Origin: Pilosibacter fragilis
GTDB lineage: Bacteria > Bacillota > Clostridia > Lachnospirales > Lachnospiraceae
Reading direction: 5' to 3'
DNA: 64,000 bases
Assembly (NCBI RefSeq): GCF_032490495.1
Contig: NZ_JAVYJB010000010.1
Coordinates: forward strand, 1 to 64,000
Position numbers and translations under genes: made by a program. Of this stretch, positions 51,144 through 60,128 are shown one piece after another. Position 1 is the stretch's first letter. The number at the start of each line of letters is the position of its first letter. The notes under the pieces were generated by a model. That model did no database searches, was not told where the DNA came from, and saw only the letters and a program-made list of their open reading frames with translations.

Positions 51144-52469
51144 TTATTTTTCGTTCAGAAGCAGAATCTCCTCTGTCAGAAAATCTCCAAGAATGCCCGA
51201 AACGAACGTATTTTTCAGCGCTTTCGGATCACGTCCGTCGAGACGGATCGCTGCCTTTACATATTCCTTTGTATACCCGGTCATGTAAATCTCGTCATTG
51301 ATGGTCACCGGTTCCTCCAGAAGGATCTCCTGTTCTGTTCCCGCGAAGGAACTTCTGTACTCCCCGGACATCTTCTTCTCGAGTTTTAAGAGAACGGCGC
51401 TGCGCTCTTTCTTCACCGGCTCCGGCACCTGGTCAGGCATCCGGTCCGCGCGGGTTCCGGCACGTCTGGAATACGGGAACACATGCATCTCGTAAAAGTG
51501 AACTTTTTCGAGGAATCTCCTTGTTGTCTCAAAGTCCGCATCCGTCTCTGCCGGAAATCCGACGATAACATCCGTCGTGATCGCCGGATTCCTGAAGTGT
51601 TTTCTTAAGATCTCACAGCGGTCCGCATATTCCTCGCAGGTGTAATGGCGGTTCATGCGCTTCAGGGTATCGTCGCATCCGCTCTGCAGGGACAGGTGGA
51701 AATGCGGACAGATCTTCGGAAGCCTGGAAAGCTCCGACGCGAACTCTTCTGTGATGACACGGGGCTCTAAGGAACCAAAACGGATCCGCTCGATTCCGTC
51801 GATCTCATGAAGTCTCTTAATCAGTGTCAGAAAGTCGATTCCCTCATCCTTGAAATCGATGCCGTAGGAGGTCAGGTGGATTCCGGTGAGAACGATCTCC
51901 TTGTAACCTTCCTCTGCCAGGATCTTTACTTCCTCCTCCACATCCTCCGGCCGGCGGCTTCTGACGCGGCCTCTCGTATACGGAATGATGCAGTAGCTGC
52001 AGAACTGGTTGCAGCCGTCCTGAACCTTGATGAAGGCGCGGGTGTGCTCCGCCTGTTTGTTGATGTGAAGTTTCTCGTACTCGTTGGATCCCGCAAGGTC
52101 CGTGATGGACTCCCGGATCTCTTTTCCGGCAAACCATGCCTCCAGAAGCGGGACAAGGTCCGCCTTGCGGTTGTTTCCGATGATCAGATCAACAGCGGCA
52201 TCCTCTCTCAGTTTGTCCGCCGCCGCCTGGACATAGCATCCTGCCGCAACTACCACCGCGTCCGGATTCTTCGCCTTCGCGCGGTGCAGCATCTGGCGGG
52301 ATTTTTTATCTGCAACATTTGTCACGGAACAGGTGTTGATGACATAGACATCCGCTTTCTCCTCAAAGCTCACGATCTCATAGCCTGCAGCCTCCAGAAG
52401 CTGTTCCATGGCCTCTGTTTCGTATGCATTTACTTTGCAGCCAAGATTATGCAGCGCTGCTTTTCTCAT
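51144..52469 (-). CDS. mtaB: tRNA ms2t6A methylthiotransferase MtaB
   Basis: A 441-aa radical SAM enzyme that adds a methylthio group to t6A37 of tRNAs reading ANN codons. The N-terminal domain has three cluster-binding cysteines (LGCKVNAYETEA, NTCSVTNVADKKSR, AAGCYVQ); the radical SAM motif is DGCNQFCSYCIIPYTRGRVRSR; a TRAM domain ends the chain (TEQEILLEEPVTINDEIYMTGYTKEYVKAAI). The ATG at 52469 follows AAGGAG. It is transcribed away from the HPr-like gene. Confidence 0.95.
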   Translation of the reverse strand: MRKAALHNLGCKVNAYETEAMEQLLEAAGYEIVSFEEKADVYVINTCSVTNVADKKSRQMLHRAKAKNPDAVVVAAGCYVQAAADKLREDAAVDLIIGNNRKADLVPLLEAWFAGKEIRESITDLAGSNEYEKLHINKQAEHTRAFIKVQDGCNQFCSYCIIPYTRGRVRSRRPEDVEEEVKILAEEGYKEIVLTGIHLTSYGIDFKDEGIDFLTLIKRLHEIDGIERIRFGSLEPRVITEEFASELSRLPKICPHFHLSLQSGCDDTLKRMNRHYTCEEYADRCEILRKHFRNPAITTDVIVGFPAETDADFETTRRFLEKVHFYEMHVFPYSRRAGTRADRMPDQVPEPVKKERSAVLLKLEKKMSGEYRSSFAGTEQEILLEEPVTINDEIYMTGYTKEYVKAAIRLDGRDPKALKNTFVSGILGDFLTEEILLLNEK

Positions 52470-52580
52470 ATTCAATCTCCTTGTAATTACTGGGGTGATT
52501 TCTCTGCCATGCCATGTTTCCGTCCTCAAAATTTCAGAATCATATCATGTGCAAAGCTTGTTTTTTATTCAAGATACCTC

Positions 52581-52609
52581 TTGACTTTTCATGCATGTCC
52601 ATTTAGTAT
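52581..52609 (+). promoter_or_regulatory. Predicted promoter of the HPr-like gene
   Basis: TTGACT (52581-52586), a 17-bp spacer and TAGTAT (52604-52609), 62 bp upstream of the ATG. Confidence 0.6.
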
Positions 52610-52670
52610 GAAGATAGGTTTTTTTATTACCAGAATCAAAAAATATTCGAATATTGGGAGGAACACTGAC

Positions 52671-52907
52671 ATGAAAACCGTTAAAATTTCTTTAAACTCC
52701 ATCGATAAAGTGAAATCTTTTGTAAATGACCTTACCAAGTTTGATACCGATTTCGACCTTGTTTCCGGCAGATACGTCATCGACGCAAAATCCATCATGG
52801 GTATCTTCAGTCTGGACCTTTCCAAGCCGATCGATTTAAATATCCACGATGGCGGAAATACAGAAGAGATCCTTACTGTACTTGCTCCGTATATCATTGA
52901 AGCATAA
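52671..52907 (+). CDS. HPr-like protein with Ser46 motif but no active histidine
   Basis: A 78-aa HPr-fold protein. The first strand MKTVKISLNSIDKVKSFV has no His-Ala-Arg-Pro, so it cannot accept phosphate from enzyme I. The segment DAKSIMGIFSLDLSKPI keeps the Lys-Ser-Ile-Met-Gly motif that HPr kinase recognises (Ser41 here, equal to Ser46). This is the pattern of Bacillus Crh, a regulatory-only HPr that partners CcpA when phosphorylated; a regulatory role here is inferred. It complements the window's ptsH product, which has the histidine but no serine. Own promoter, GGGAGGA ribosome site and terminator; the only plus-strand gene between 13 and 60 kb. Confidence 0.88.
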   Translation: MKTVKISLNSIDKVKSFVNDLTKFDTDFDLVSGRYVIDAKSIMGIFSLDLSKPIDLNIHDGGNTEEILTVLAPYIIEA

Positions 52908-52920
52908 GAAAGTGTTTTTA

Positions 52921-52956
52921 AAAACTGCCGGAAACTAAATTCCGGCAGTTTTTTAC
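52921..52956 (+). terminator. Intrinsic terminator of the HPr-like gene
   Basis: AAAACTGCCGGAA pairs with TTCCGGCAGTTTT across a 6-nt loop, followed by TT. Repeat D2 begins in its T-run. Confidence 0.9.
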
Positions 52957-53105
52957 GCGTGCAACGAGCCAAAGTCCATGCTTGCATGAGACCTTGGCGT
53001 TGCTAAGCGCCGGTGGCGCTTGTTTAGCAACGACCGAAACGGAGTGTAGATGCCGCGATAACTTGAGAAGCTCGCAAAGCGTGCTTCTCATAGTTTCCTT
53101 TTCCG
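52953..53105 (+). repeat. Compound hairpin repeat family D, copy D2 (long form)
   Basis: About 153 bp aligning with the reverse complement of D1, with GTCC-ATG-CTTG-CAT-GAGAC stem changes that preserve pairing, and GAGAAGC/GCTTCTC at the right. It carries an extra two-stem module (52999-53054: GTTGCTAA/TTAGCAAC with inner GCGCC/GGCGC) absent from D1. That module aligns base for base in length with the family C module at 40503-40558 (minus strand). Confidence 0.8.
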
Positions 53106-53184
53106 CCAGTTTTTTCCGCACCGCATAACATCATTTTCCATGCTGCGGCACATTTCAGTCCAACTGGGAATCCCAAACCGCATT

Positions 53185-54366
53185 TTAGATGCAGCGGATC
53201 ACCTCTCTTGTCTCCAGAGCTGTCTTCATCAGCTCGTCGATCTTTTCATCCAGCTTTTTCTCTGAATTTTTGATCTTTTTTAAGCTCGGCTTTGTAACCG
53301 GATGCTTTGCAACGAAGATCGTGCAGCAGTCCTCGTACGGAAGAACAGATGTCTCGTAGGTGCCGATCTTTAAGGAGATATCAACGATATCCTGCTTATC
53401 GAAGGCGATGAGCGGTCTCATGACCGGAAGCTCGCAGACTTCATTTGTGACAGCCAAGGACTGCATCGTCTGGGATGCGACCTGACCGATGCTCTCGCCG
53501 GTGACAAGTGCCAGACAATCATTCTCCTTCGCGATCGTCTCTGCGATCTTCATCATATAACGGCGCATGATGATCGTAAGCTCGTCATGCGGGCACTGAT
53601 CGTAGATATAGAGCTGGATATCGGTAAAGTTGATGATATTCAAGCGGATCGGGCCTGTGTATTTCGCAACAAGCTTTGCGAGATCAACGACCTTCTGCTT
53701 TGCGCGCTCGCTCGTGTATGGCGGTGCATGGAAATAGGTCGCGTCGATGGTCACGCCGCGCTTTGCGATCATCCAGCCTGCAACCGGGCTGTCGATTCCG
53801 CCGGATAATAATAACATGGCGCGTCCCGCTGTTCCAATCGGCATTCCGCCCGGTCCCGGAATCGTCTCGGAGAAGATATTGATCTTATGGCGCACCTCCA
53901 CACGGAGCAGCACATCCGGTGTGTGGACATTGACCTTTGTCTCCGGGAACGCGTTTAAGATCACCTCACCGAGGTCACGGTTGATCTGGTCGGAAACTAC
54001 CGGATACTGCTTGTTTGCACGTCTTGCAACGACCTTAAAGGTAAAATTCTTATTCTCATAGGCATCATCAATATATTTTACGACCTGTGCCTTCAGATCC
54101 TCATAACCGTTGTCTTCGATCTGAACCATCGGGCAGATACCGACGATTCCGAATACATGCTGAAGAGCATCGATCACTTCATCGTAATCAAAGTCCTCGC
54201 TGGCCTCCGCATAGATTCTTCCCGCCTCCTTTGTGACCTCGAATTTTCCTTCCAGATTCTTTAAGCGGTGGTGGATCTGTTTTACAAGGGCATCCTCAAA
54301 GAGGTAACGATTTTTTCCCTTTACGCCGATCTCTGCGTACTTGATTAAAAATGATCTGTATTTCAC
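53185..54366 (-). CDS. thiI: tRNA 4-thiouridine synthetase ThiI
   Basis: A 393-aa enzyme that activates and thiolates U8 of tRNA, and in some bacteria supplies sulfur for thiamine thiazole. Order: N-terminal ferredoxin-like domain, THUMP (about 60-165), PP-loop AANH domain with LLSGGIDSPVAGWMIAKRG and DATYFHAPPYTSERAK. The C-terminal rhodanese domain of E. coli ThiI is missing, as in Bacillus, where a dedicated cysteine desulfurase provides sulfur directly. That gene lies immediately upstream. The start is GTG at 54366, with GGAGGA 7 nt before it. Confidence 0.94.
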   Translation of the reverse strand: MKYRSFLIKYAEIGVKGKNRYLFEDALVKQIHHRLKNLEGKFEVTKEAGRIYAEASEDFDYDEVIDALQHVFGIVGICPMVQIEDNGYEDLKAQVVKYIDDAYENKNFTFKVVARRANKQYPVVSDQINRDLGEVILNAFPETKVNVHTPDVLLRVEVRHKINIFSETIPGPGGMPIGTAGRAMLLLSGGIDSPVAGWMIAKRGVTIDATYFHAPPYTSERAKQKVVDLAKLVAKYTGPIRLNIINFTDIQLYIYDQCPHDELTIIMRRYMMKIAETIAKENDCLALVTGESIGQVASQTMQSLAVTNEVCELPVMRPLIAFDKQDIVDISLKIGTYETSVLPYEDCCTIFVAKHPVTKPSLKKIKNSEKKLDEKIDELMKTALETREVIRCI

Positions 54367-54496
54367 GGAATATCCTCCATAGGATCCTGAATGTTTCACA
54401 GCCGGCATTTTTTTAACCTTTGCCGCTTTTCAGGACATTTTCTTAGTGACTGACCGGGAATTCTTCGTTTTTCCCGTCAAAGGTTGTATATGATCT

Positions 54497-55660
54497 TTAT
54501 GCCCTCCGATATCTTCTGAGCATCGGCACAAGTTCATTCAGTACTTCCAGACAGTAATCCACTTCCTCCTCGGTATTAAATGCACCGAAGGAGAAGCGAA
54601 GCGTGGAATCCAGCAGGGAATCCTTCACGCCGATCCCCTTTAGGGTTCCTGACACACCCGGATGGTTGGAGGAGCATGCGGAGCCGGAAGAAACATAGAT
54701 TCCCTTATCCTCCAGCGCATGGAGCAGAACCTCTGCTCTTACACCTTCAAAGCCTGCCGCAACGATCTGCGGAGCGCTGTCCCGTCCGGTAAGACCATGG
54801 ACTGTAACGCCGTCCATCGTCTGAAGACCTTTTATCATATGGTCCTTGATCGCATAGAGCTTATCGATCTTTGCATCATGATCTGTATAAACCATCTTTG
54901 CTGCAAGTCCGAGACCTGCACATCCCGGAACATTCTCCGTACCGGAACGCATGCCTTTCTGCTGCCCGCCTCCGTAGATGATCGGTTTGATCTTTACCTT
55001 CTCATCAATATAGAGGAAGCCGGTTCCCTTCGGACCGTGGATCTTATGCCCGCTGGCAGATAAAAGATCGATCCCCTGTTTCTTCGGTCGGATCACATAT
55101 TTTCCGTAAGCCTGGATCGCGTCCACATGGAAGTAAACGGACGGCTTTTTCTCTTTGATGATCTTCGCGATCTCCTCAATAGGCTCTACGGCGCCGATCT
55201 CGTTATTCACATACATAATTGAAACCAGGATCGTATCATCGCAGATCGCTTCCCGGAGCGCGTCTAAGGATACATGTCCGTTATGATCTACCGGAAGATA
55301 GGTCACACGGAATCCAAGCTCCTCGAGAAACGCTGTCGTATTGTAGATCGACGCATGTTCCACGCAGGAGGTGATAATGTGGTTTCCGGCGCGTTTATTT
55401 GCAAGCGCTGTTCCGATCAGCGCCAGATTGTTGGACTCGGTTCCGCCGGAAGTGAAGAGAATCTCCTTATCCTTCACTTTTAAAGTCTTCGCGATCTCCT
55501 CACGGGCAGTCTTAATGTAATTTTCTGCCTCTACCCCCTTCATATGTCTCGAAGAGGTATTTCCGTAATCGATCGTCATTGTTTTTGCGACGATATCGCG
55601 CACTTCGTCAAAAGCGCGCGTGGTCGCGGAGTTATCAAAATAAACTTCTCTCTTTTCCAT
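54497..55660 (-). CDS. Cysteine desulfurase (NifS/IscS family, NifZ-like)
   Basis: A 387-aa PLP enzyme releasing sulfur from cysteine as a protein persulfide. Visible are the N-terminal VYFDNSATT, the PLP region GGTESNNLALIG, Lys in SASGHKIHGPKGTGFLYI, and the active cysteine loop SSGSACSSNHPG. It lies directly upstream of thiI, the B. subtilis nifZ-thiI arrangement, which points to tRNA 4-thiouridine synthesis rather than iron-sulfur assembly. Confidence 0.92.
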   Translation of the reverse strand: MEKREVYFDNSATTRAFDEVRDIVAKTMTIDYGNTSSRHMKGVEAENYIKTAREEIAKTLKVKDKEILFTSGGTESNNLALIGTALANKRAGNHIITSCVEHASIYNTTAFLEELGFRVTYLPVDHNGHVSLDALREAICDDTILVSIMYVNNEIGAVEPIEEIAKIIKEKKPSVYFHVDAIQAYGKYVIRPKKQGIDLLSASGHKIHGPKGTGFLYIDEKVKIKPIIYGGGQQKGMRSGTENVPGCAGLGLAAKMVYTDHDAKIDKLYAIKDHMIKGLQTMDGVTVHGLTGRDSAPQIVAAGFEGVRAEVLLHALEDKGIYVSSGSACSSNHPGVSGTLKGIGVKDSLLDSTLRFSFGAFNTEEEVDYCLEVLNELVPMLRRYRRA

Positions 55661-55744
55661 GAGTTTTATTTACTCCCAGTCTGGACCGGCAAAACATTCT
55701 CCACATTCATATACCGGTCTTCTTTTGCTTTTTTAATTTACCAT

Positions 55745-56497
55745 TTATTCCAGTAGCAGCCCCACAGCCGCCATCACAAACATTCCGGCTGTCTCTGTTC
55801 TGAGAATTCTCTTTCCAAGCGTCACCGGCTTCACCCCAGACTGCATCGCAAGTTCCACTTCCCCGTCGGAAAATCCACCCTCCGGTCCGATAAAAACAGA
55901 CAGACTCTGCCCCGGTTTTAAGCTTCCGATCAGTTCTCTCGTGAGTGCCATTCCGCCTGCTCCCGGAAGACTCTCGGAATCTTCGTATGGAATGATCGCC
56001 AGATCATCCAGCGCTGCCGCCTCAATGGCCGCCTTAAATTTCATGACATTTCCGACTTCCGGAACGATCATGCGCTTTGACTGTTTCGCCGCACTCTCGG
56101 AGATCCCGTACCAGCGTTTTCTCTTCGCTTCCTCTTTTTTCGCGTCAAGCTTCACCACCGCGCGGTCTGTGTCCACCGGAACGATCTTTGTGACACCAAG
56201 TTCTACACATTTCTGGATGATAAACTCCATTTTGTCTGCTTTCGGAAGTCCCTGATACAAGGTCACTTTTACCGGAAGCTCCGTATCGTCCACTTCCTCC
56301 GGCAGGATCTTCGCAAGGACTTTATCCGGGAAAAGTTCCGTGATCTCGCAGAGGCAATTTGTGCCCTTACCGTCACTTAACAGGAGCTTTTCACCCGGTT
56401 TCATCCGCAGTACGTTCTTAATGTGATTCACATCGGGACCGGTGATCACGGCCTCCGACTCTGTAAAAAATTCTGTTTCCGTAAAAAAATGGTACAC
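55745..56497 (-). CDS. rsmE: 16S rRNA (uracil1498-N3)-methyltransferase RsmE
   Basis: A 250-aa SPOUT methyltransferase. N-terminal PUA-like domain with HIKNVLRMKPGEKLLLSDGKG; knot domain with LPKADKMEFIIQKCVELGVTKIVPV, SAAKQSKRMIVPEV and IGPEGGFSDGEVELA. The start is GTG at 56497, overlapping the prmA stop (TAGTG) with GAGGAA before it; this is the usual prmA-rsmE pair. Confidence 0.94.
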   Translation of the reverse strand: MYHFFTETEFFTESEAVITGPDVNHIKNVLRMKPGEKLLLSDGKGTNCLCEITELFPDKVLAKILPEEVDDTELPVKVTLYQGLPKADKMEFIIQKCVELGVTKIVPVDTDRAVVKLDAKKEEAKRKRWYGISESAAKQSKRMIVPEVGNVMKFKAAIEAAALDDLAIIPYEDSESLPGAGGMALTRELIGSLKPGQSLSVFIGPEGGFSDGEVELAMQSGVKPVTLGKRILRTETAGMFVMAAVGLLLE

Positions 56498-57453
56498 TAT
56501 TTCTTCCTCGCTGTGAAGGATACCCATTCGCCCTGTCTTGTCACTTCGATGATCTCGAAGGCTTCGTTCGCCTCAAGTGCTTCGCGGACAGCCTGTTCCT
56601 TCATATCAATAATACCGGAGCTGATGAAGATTCCGCCTTTCTTTAAGTGGAACGGGACCTGTTTCTGGATCATGATGATAATGTCGGCAAGAATGTTTGC
56701 CACAACAATGTCGTAGCACTCATATCCCGCCGCATCCTGTGTCGCCTTATCGTCGATGATATTTCCCTGGATCACACCGAACTTCTCCTCCGGGATATCG
56801 TTGGCTGCAAGATTTTCATGAACTGCGGTGATGGCGTTCTCATCGAGATCCGTTCCAAATACATACTCTGCACCAAGCTTTAACGCGGCGATTCCGAGAA
56901 TTCCGCTTCCTGTTCCGAGGTCAAGGACCTTCACGCCCGGCTTTACATACTTTTCGAGCTGGCGGATACAGAGCTGTGTCGTCTCATGTTTTCCGGTTCC
57001 AAACGCAGTTCCCGGATCGATCTGGATCAGGAGCTTGTCTTTATGTTCTTCCGGGATCTCCTCCCACGTCGGCTTGATCAGGATATGATCAACCGTAAAC
57101 GGTTTGAAGTACTGTTTCCAGTTGTTGATCCAGTCCTTATCGTCCGTCTCAGACTCTGTGATCTTCGCGGTACCGATATTCACGAACTGGCGGATCTCCT
57201 CGAGTCCCTCACGGACAGCCTTCAACTTTTCTTCCGTATCCTCGTCCTCGTCTAAATAGAAGCTAACTCTCGCGGTACCGTCATCCGGCGGAAGCTCCGG
57301 GAGAATATCGATGAACATTCCCTTCGTCTCGCTTTCGGTAAGCGGTACATTATCCTCGATCTCCATTCCCTCGATTCCGATATCATCAAACATGCTTCCG
57401 AGATAATCCACTGCGTCCGTGGTCGTCTCAAGCGTAAATTTCTTCCATTTCAT
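56497..57453 (-). CDS. prmA: Ribosomal protein L11 methyltransferase
   Basis: A 318-aa SAM enzyme that trimethylates ribosomal protein L11. The N-terminal substrate domain starts MKWKKFTLETTTDAVDYLGSMFDDIGIEGMEIED; the catalytic domain has DPGTAFGTGKHETTQLC, KVLDLGTGSGILGIAALKLGA, NILADIIIMI. GGAG precedes the ATG. First gene of a prmA-rsmE-(cysteine desulfurase)-thiI row. Confidence 0.95.
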   Translation of the reverse strand: MKWKKFTLETTTDAVDYLGSMFDDIGIEGMEIEDNVPLTESETKGMFIDILPELPPDDGTARVSFYLDEDEDTEEKLKAVREGLEEIRQFVNIGTAKITESETDDKDWINNWKQYFKPFTVDHILIKPTWEEIPEEHKDKLLIQIDPGTAFGTGKHETTQLCIRQLEKYVKPGVKVLDLGTGSGILGIAALKLGAEYVFGTDLDENAITAVHENLAANDIPEEKFGVIQGNIIDDKATQDAAGYECYDIVVANILADIIIMIQKQVPFHLKKGGIFISSGIIDMKEQAVREALEANEAFEIIEVTRQGEWVSFTARKK

Positions 57454-57658
57454 ATATCATTTCTCCTTCTATGTTCTTTTGCCTGTCCAGGATCAGAACT
57501 TCCCGCTGCTCTTTCACGTTCTTCGCCCATCATTCCGATCTTTGATTCCAGACTCACCGCACATATGCCCGCATCCAACATGGACGCAGACGAAATCACA
57601 TGATATCATAACATAGTTTTCCGGGGTTTGCAAGGTGGGAAAATGCGGAAACAGAACA

Positions 57659-57682
57659 GGGCAGAGCGTTCCCGCTCTGCCC
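57659..57682 (-). terminator. Hairpin downstream of the third GltS-family gene
   Basis: GGGCAGAGCG pairs perfectly with CGCTCTGCCC, 18 bp after the carrier stop. The following minus-strand sequence is only moderately T-rich (TGTTCTGTTTCC). Confidence 0.55.
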
Positions 57683-57699
57683 CGCAAAGGTTTCCGATT

Positions 57700-59022
57700 T
57701 TATGCTGTTTTTCTGCTCGGACGAACAAATAAGATGCAGCCTACGATGATGCAGATCGCGCACATCACTCCGCCGACACCTACGGTCATTCCGATTCCGG
57801 ACATGGTCCACATCGGAATGAGACCTGCAAAAGCTTCCTTCCAGCACATAACCGCGCTGTAGATACCGTGGTTATCCGGTGCGCTGGAGTTGGAATCCGG
57901 GTCAACGGCACGGACAAGTGCAAGACCTGTCGCCGTGTTTCCTGTACCTACTCCGAATGCCATCAATGCTTTTTCAAACCATTCTTCTTTGCAGAACAGC
58001 TTGCAGAAGCCAAGAGACATCGCAAGTGTCAGCGCACAGCAGATCGCTGTGTAGATCACGATCGGCACGATGTATGTACTGATGAGTTCGATATCAAGCG
58101 TTGCCATCGCCGTGAGGACAACGACCTCAAGTAAAAATCCGCTGACATGTTTGATGGTCTTTACATCAATATATCGGTCAAGTTTGACTGCCTTCGCAAG
58201 GTTCCAGATAATTGCTCCGCCGAGGATGCCCTGAATAACAGTCGGAAGAACGCTGACACCCGGCCATACAAGACCGACGGCCTTGATCAGAAGACGACCT
58301 GCGTAAACCGCCGCGAGAAGCCAGCCGCCCTGAAGTGCAAGGTGGTTGATACCGATGGAGCTTGTCACGGTGCTGCCAATGGAACTTCTCTTTTCCTCCG
58401 GGAGGACTCCGCCATAGTACCAGTCAGGCTGTTTCTGCGCATCCTTAACGAATTTTGTCCAGCCTTTTCTTACACCGATGTTTACAACAACCATGCCGAC
58501 TAACATAGCCATGATCAGACCAAATGTAGCAAGGACCATTCCGACTGACAGATTTTCCGGAATACCGAGATTCTCATATGTCTGTCCTGCCGCACCTGCG
58601 TTTCCGTGACCCCCCTGGAACGCGAACACACCCATGGTGCCCCATCCCTTCGGAAGACCCGGCCAAAGCACCGCGAGCAGTGCTCCAAGAGCAGCGCCGA
58701 CTGCCATCTGCATACCGTAGATTCCCTGCTCAACGCAGATGTAATCCATGTATCCGACAACTTTCTTTTTGTTGATCGTAACGCCGAATAACAGAGCCGC
58801 CATGATCGGAGCAATCAGGACGTTGGAGAATTTTGAGAAAGACTCCGGAATTTCAACAAGGCCAAGCATCTGCTGACCAAGGATCAGTGCCAGAAGTCCT
58901 CCGATCAGGGAAGCCGGAAGGAACAGCTTCTGGATAGGTTTCACGATTTCTCTTACAAAAAATCCTGCGAGCATGAACACGCCAATGAGGATCATGTCGC
59001 TAAATAGAGACGCAACTGTCAT
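57700..59022 (-). CDS. GltS-family symporter, divergent third copy
   Basis: A 440-aa multispanning carrier related to the GltS family but clearly different from copies 1 and 2. Features are KLFLPASLIGGLLALILG, LLFGVTINKKKVVGYM, the glycine-rich FQGGHGNAGAAGQTYENLGIPE and its C-terminal mirror FGVGTGNTATGLALVRAVDPDSNSSAP. The ATG at 59022 follows CGGGGG and gives a normal N-terminus. Substrate unknown. It shares a promoter element with rraA-like, so uptake of a carboxylate that the aldolase then cleaves is a reasonable guess. Confidence 0.82.
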   Translation of the reverse strand: MTVASLFSDMILIGVFMLAGFFVREIVKPIQKLFLPASLIGGLLALILGQQMLGLVEIPESFSKFSNVLIAPIMAALLFGVTINKKKVVGYMDYICVEQGIYGMQMAVGAALGALLAVLWPGLPKGWGTMGVFAFQGGHGNAGAAGQTYENLGIPENLSVGMVLATFGLIMAMLVGMVVVNIGVRKGWTKFVKDAQKQPDWYYGGVLPEEKRSSIGSTVTSSIGINHLALQGGWLLAAVYAGRLLIKAVGLVWPGVSVLPTVIQGILGGAIIWNLAKAVKLDRYIDVKTIKHVSGFLLEVVVLTAMATLDIELISTYIVPIVIYTAICCALTLAMSLGFCKLFCKEEWFEKALMAFGVGTGNTATGLALVRAVDPDSNSSAPDNHGIYSAVMCWKEAFAGLIPMWTMSGIGMTVGVGGVMCAICIIVGCILFVRPSRKTA

Positions 59023-59079
59023 ATGTACCCCCGTAAAAATATTTTTTTCTTTTGATTGGGCCAATCTCTTTATGTCCAT

Positions 59080-59117
59080 ATTGTATCTCTGTTCTTTTCC
59101 AAATACAAACAATGTAT
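59080..59117 (-). promoter_or_regulatory. Promoter and LysR-type site of the third GltS-family gene
   Basis: Minus strand: TTGTAT (59103-59108), 17 bp, TACAAT (59080-59085). The 15-bp palindrome ATACA-TTGTT-TGTAT (59103-59117) overlaps the -35 and contains the T-N11-A core of LysR sites. The same arrangement precedes the rraA-like gene. Confidence 0.7.
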
Positions 59118-59228
59118 TTCTTCTATTTTAACAAAAAATCATTGTTATGTAACTATTGTTTTCTTTATTTTTATGATTGGCCTTTCACATTTAATCTCGT
59201 GTTTTCAGACACCTGTGTGAAAAATGCA

Positions 59229-59274
59229 AAAAGCAGATCAGGGACAGGTTGAGCTTCCTGTCCCTGGTCTGCTT
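59229..59274 (-). terminator. Intrinsic terminator of the rraA-like gene
   Basis: Minus strand: AGCAGACCAGGGACAGG pairs with CCTGTCCCTGATCTGCT (one mismatch), followed by TTTTGCATTTTT. About 150 bp lie between it and the stop codon, holding nothing I recognise. Confidence 0.85.
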
Positions 59275-59426
59275 TTCGCAAAATAAGGTTTGGGGTATAA
59301 CAAACATAAAGTATAGGGGTCTTCATTATGAAATGATTGGTGCTGAATTCTTCCCGGACATCTGACCGCCCGGAAAGATGGCAGTTCCAGCTCCGCGCAT
59401 GGCGAACTGTCCGTATATGATCTGGA

Positions 59427-60128
59427 TTACGGCTCGTAAACGTCGTCGATGATCTCGAACTCTTTTGCCGCGAGAGTCTTCTCAACCCATTCTCTCTTTG
59501 CTGTGCCGTTCTTTGCAGCTGCGAGCTTGCTCTCATCTGCCGCCTGGAACTTCTTCGCGTCCTCTAAGATCTGCGGAGCATCTTTTCTCGGGATAACGAT
59601 AACGCCATCCGGATCAGCCAGGATGATGTCTCCCGGGTTTACGCTGACTCCACCGCAGGATACCGGTACATTTACTTCACCCGGTCCCTCTTTGTACGGG
59701 CCACCCGGTGTTGTGCCTGTGCAGTATACCGGGAAATCCCATTTTCCGATCTCATCGATGTCACGGATCGGTCCATCAAGAACGATACCGGCGATCTTTC
59801 TGTCATAACGAAGATAAGCCATCATAATCTCGCCCATAAGGGAACGTGTATCATCTTCCTCGTTGGACACTACGATAAAGTCGCCTTCCTGAGCAATGTT
59901 TAATGCTGCGTGAAGAGCAAGGTTGTCGCCGCCTCTTGCCTTAACAGTGAGTGCCGGTCCGACTGCCATCTGCTCTTTCGGCTGGCTTACAAGGCGGATT
60001 CTCGGATTCATCGCCGCGTTTCTTCCCATTACATCACATGTGTTGGACGCCGGAATGTTCTTAAACTGCATCATAACCTCTTTGTCCGGCATGTGTCTCT
60101 TTAAATAGATTCTCTTGCCTACTGCCAT
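59427..60128 (-). CDS. RraA-family aldolase/decarboxylase
   Basis: A 233-aa protein of the RraA/HMG-CHA aldolase family. Members cleave 4-hydroxy-4-methyl-2-oxoglutarate or 4-carboxy-4-hydroxy-2-oxoadipate to pyruvate, and often decarboxylate oxaloacetate. Family features are ASNTCDVMGR, the phosphate-like loop ARGGDNLALHAAL, and the catalytic Arg-Asp of VLDGPIRDIDEIGK (metal and substrate site), followed by GTTPGGP and ILADPDGVIVIPR. The intact Arg-Asp argues for an active aldolase rather than an RNase E regulator. AAGGAG precedes the ATG. Confidence 0.87.
   Translation of the reverse strand: MAVGKRIYLKRHMPDKEVMMQFKNIPASNTCDVMGRNAAMNPRIRLVSQPKEQMAVGPALTVKARGGDNLALHAALNIAQEGDFIVVSNEEDDTRSLMGEIMMAYLRYDRKIAGIVLDGPIRDIDEIGKWDFPVYCTGTTPGGPYKEGPGEVNVPVSCGGVSVNPGDIILADPDGVIVIPRKDAPQILEDAKKFQAADESKLAAAKNGTAKREWVEKTLAAKEFEIIDDVYEP

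Noticed and set aside
51807..52907. A 366-codon plus-strand open frame across mtaB and into the HPr-like gene
   Set aside because: Its first three quarters are antisense to mtaB, which has full family support. Only the last 78 codons, with their own promoter and ribosome site, match a real family.
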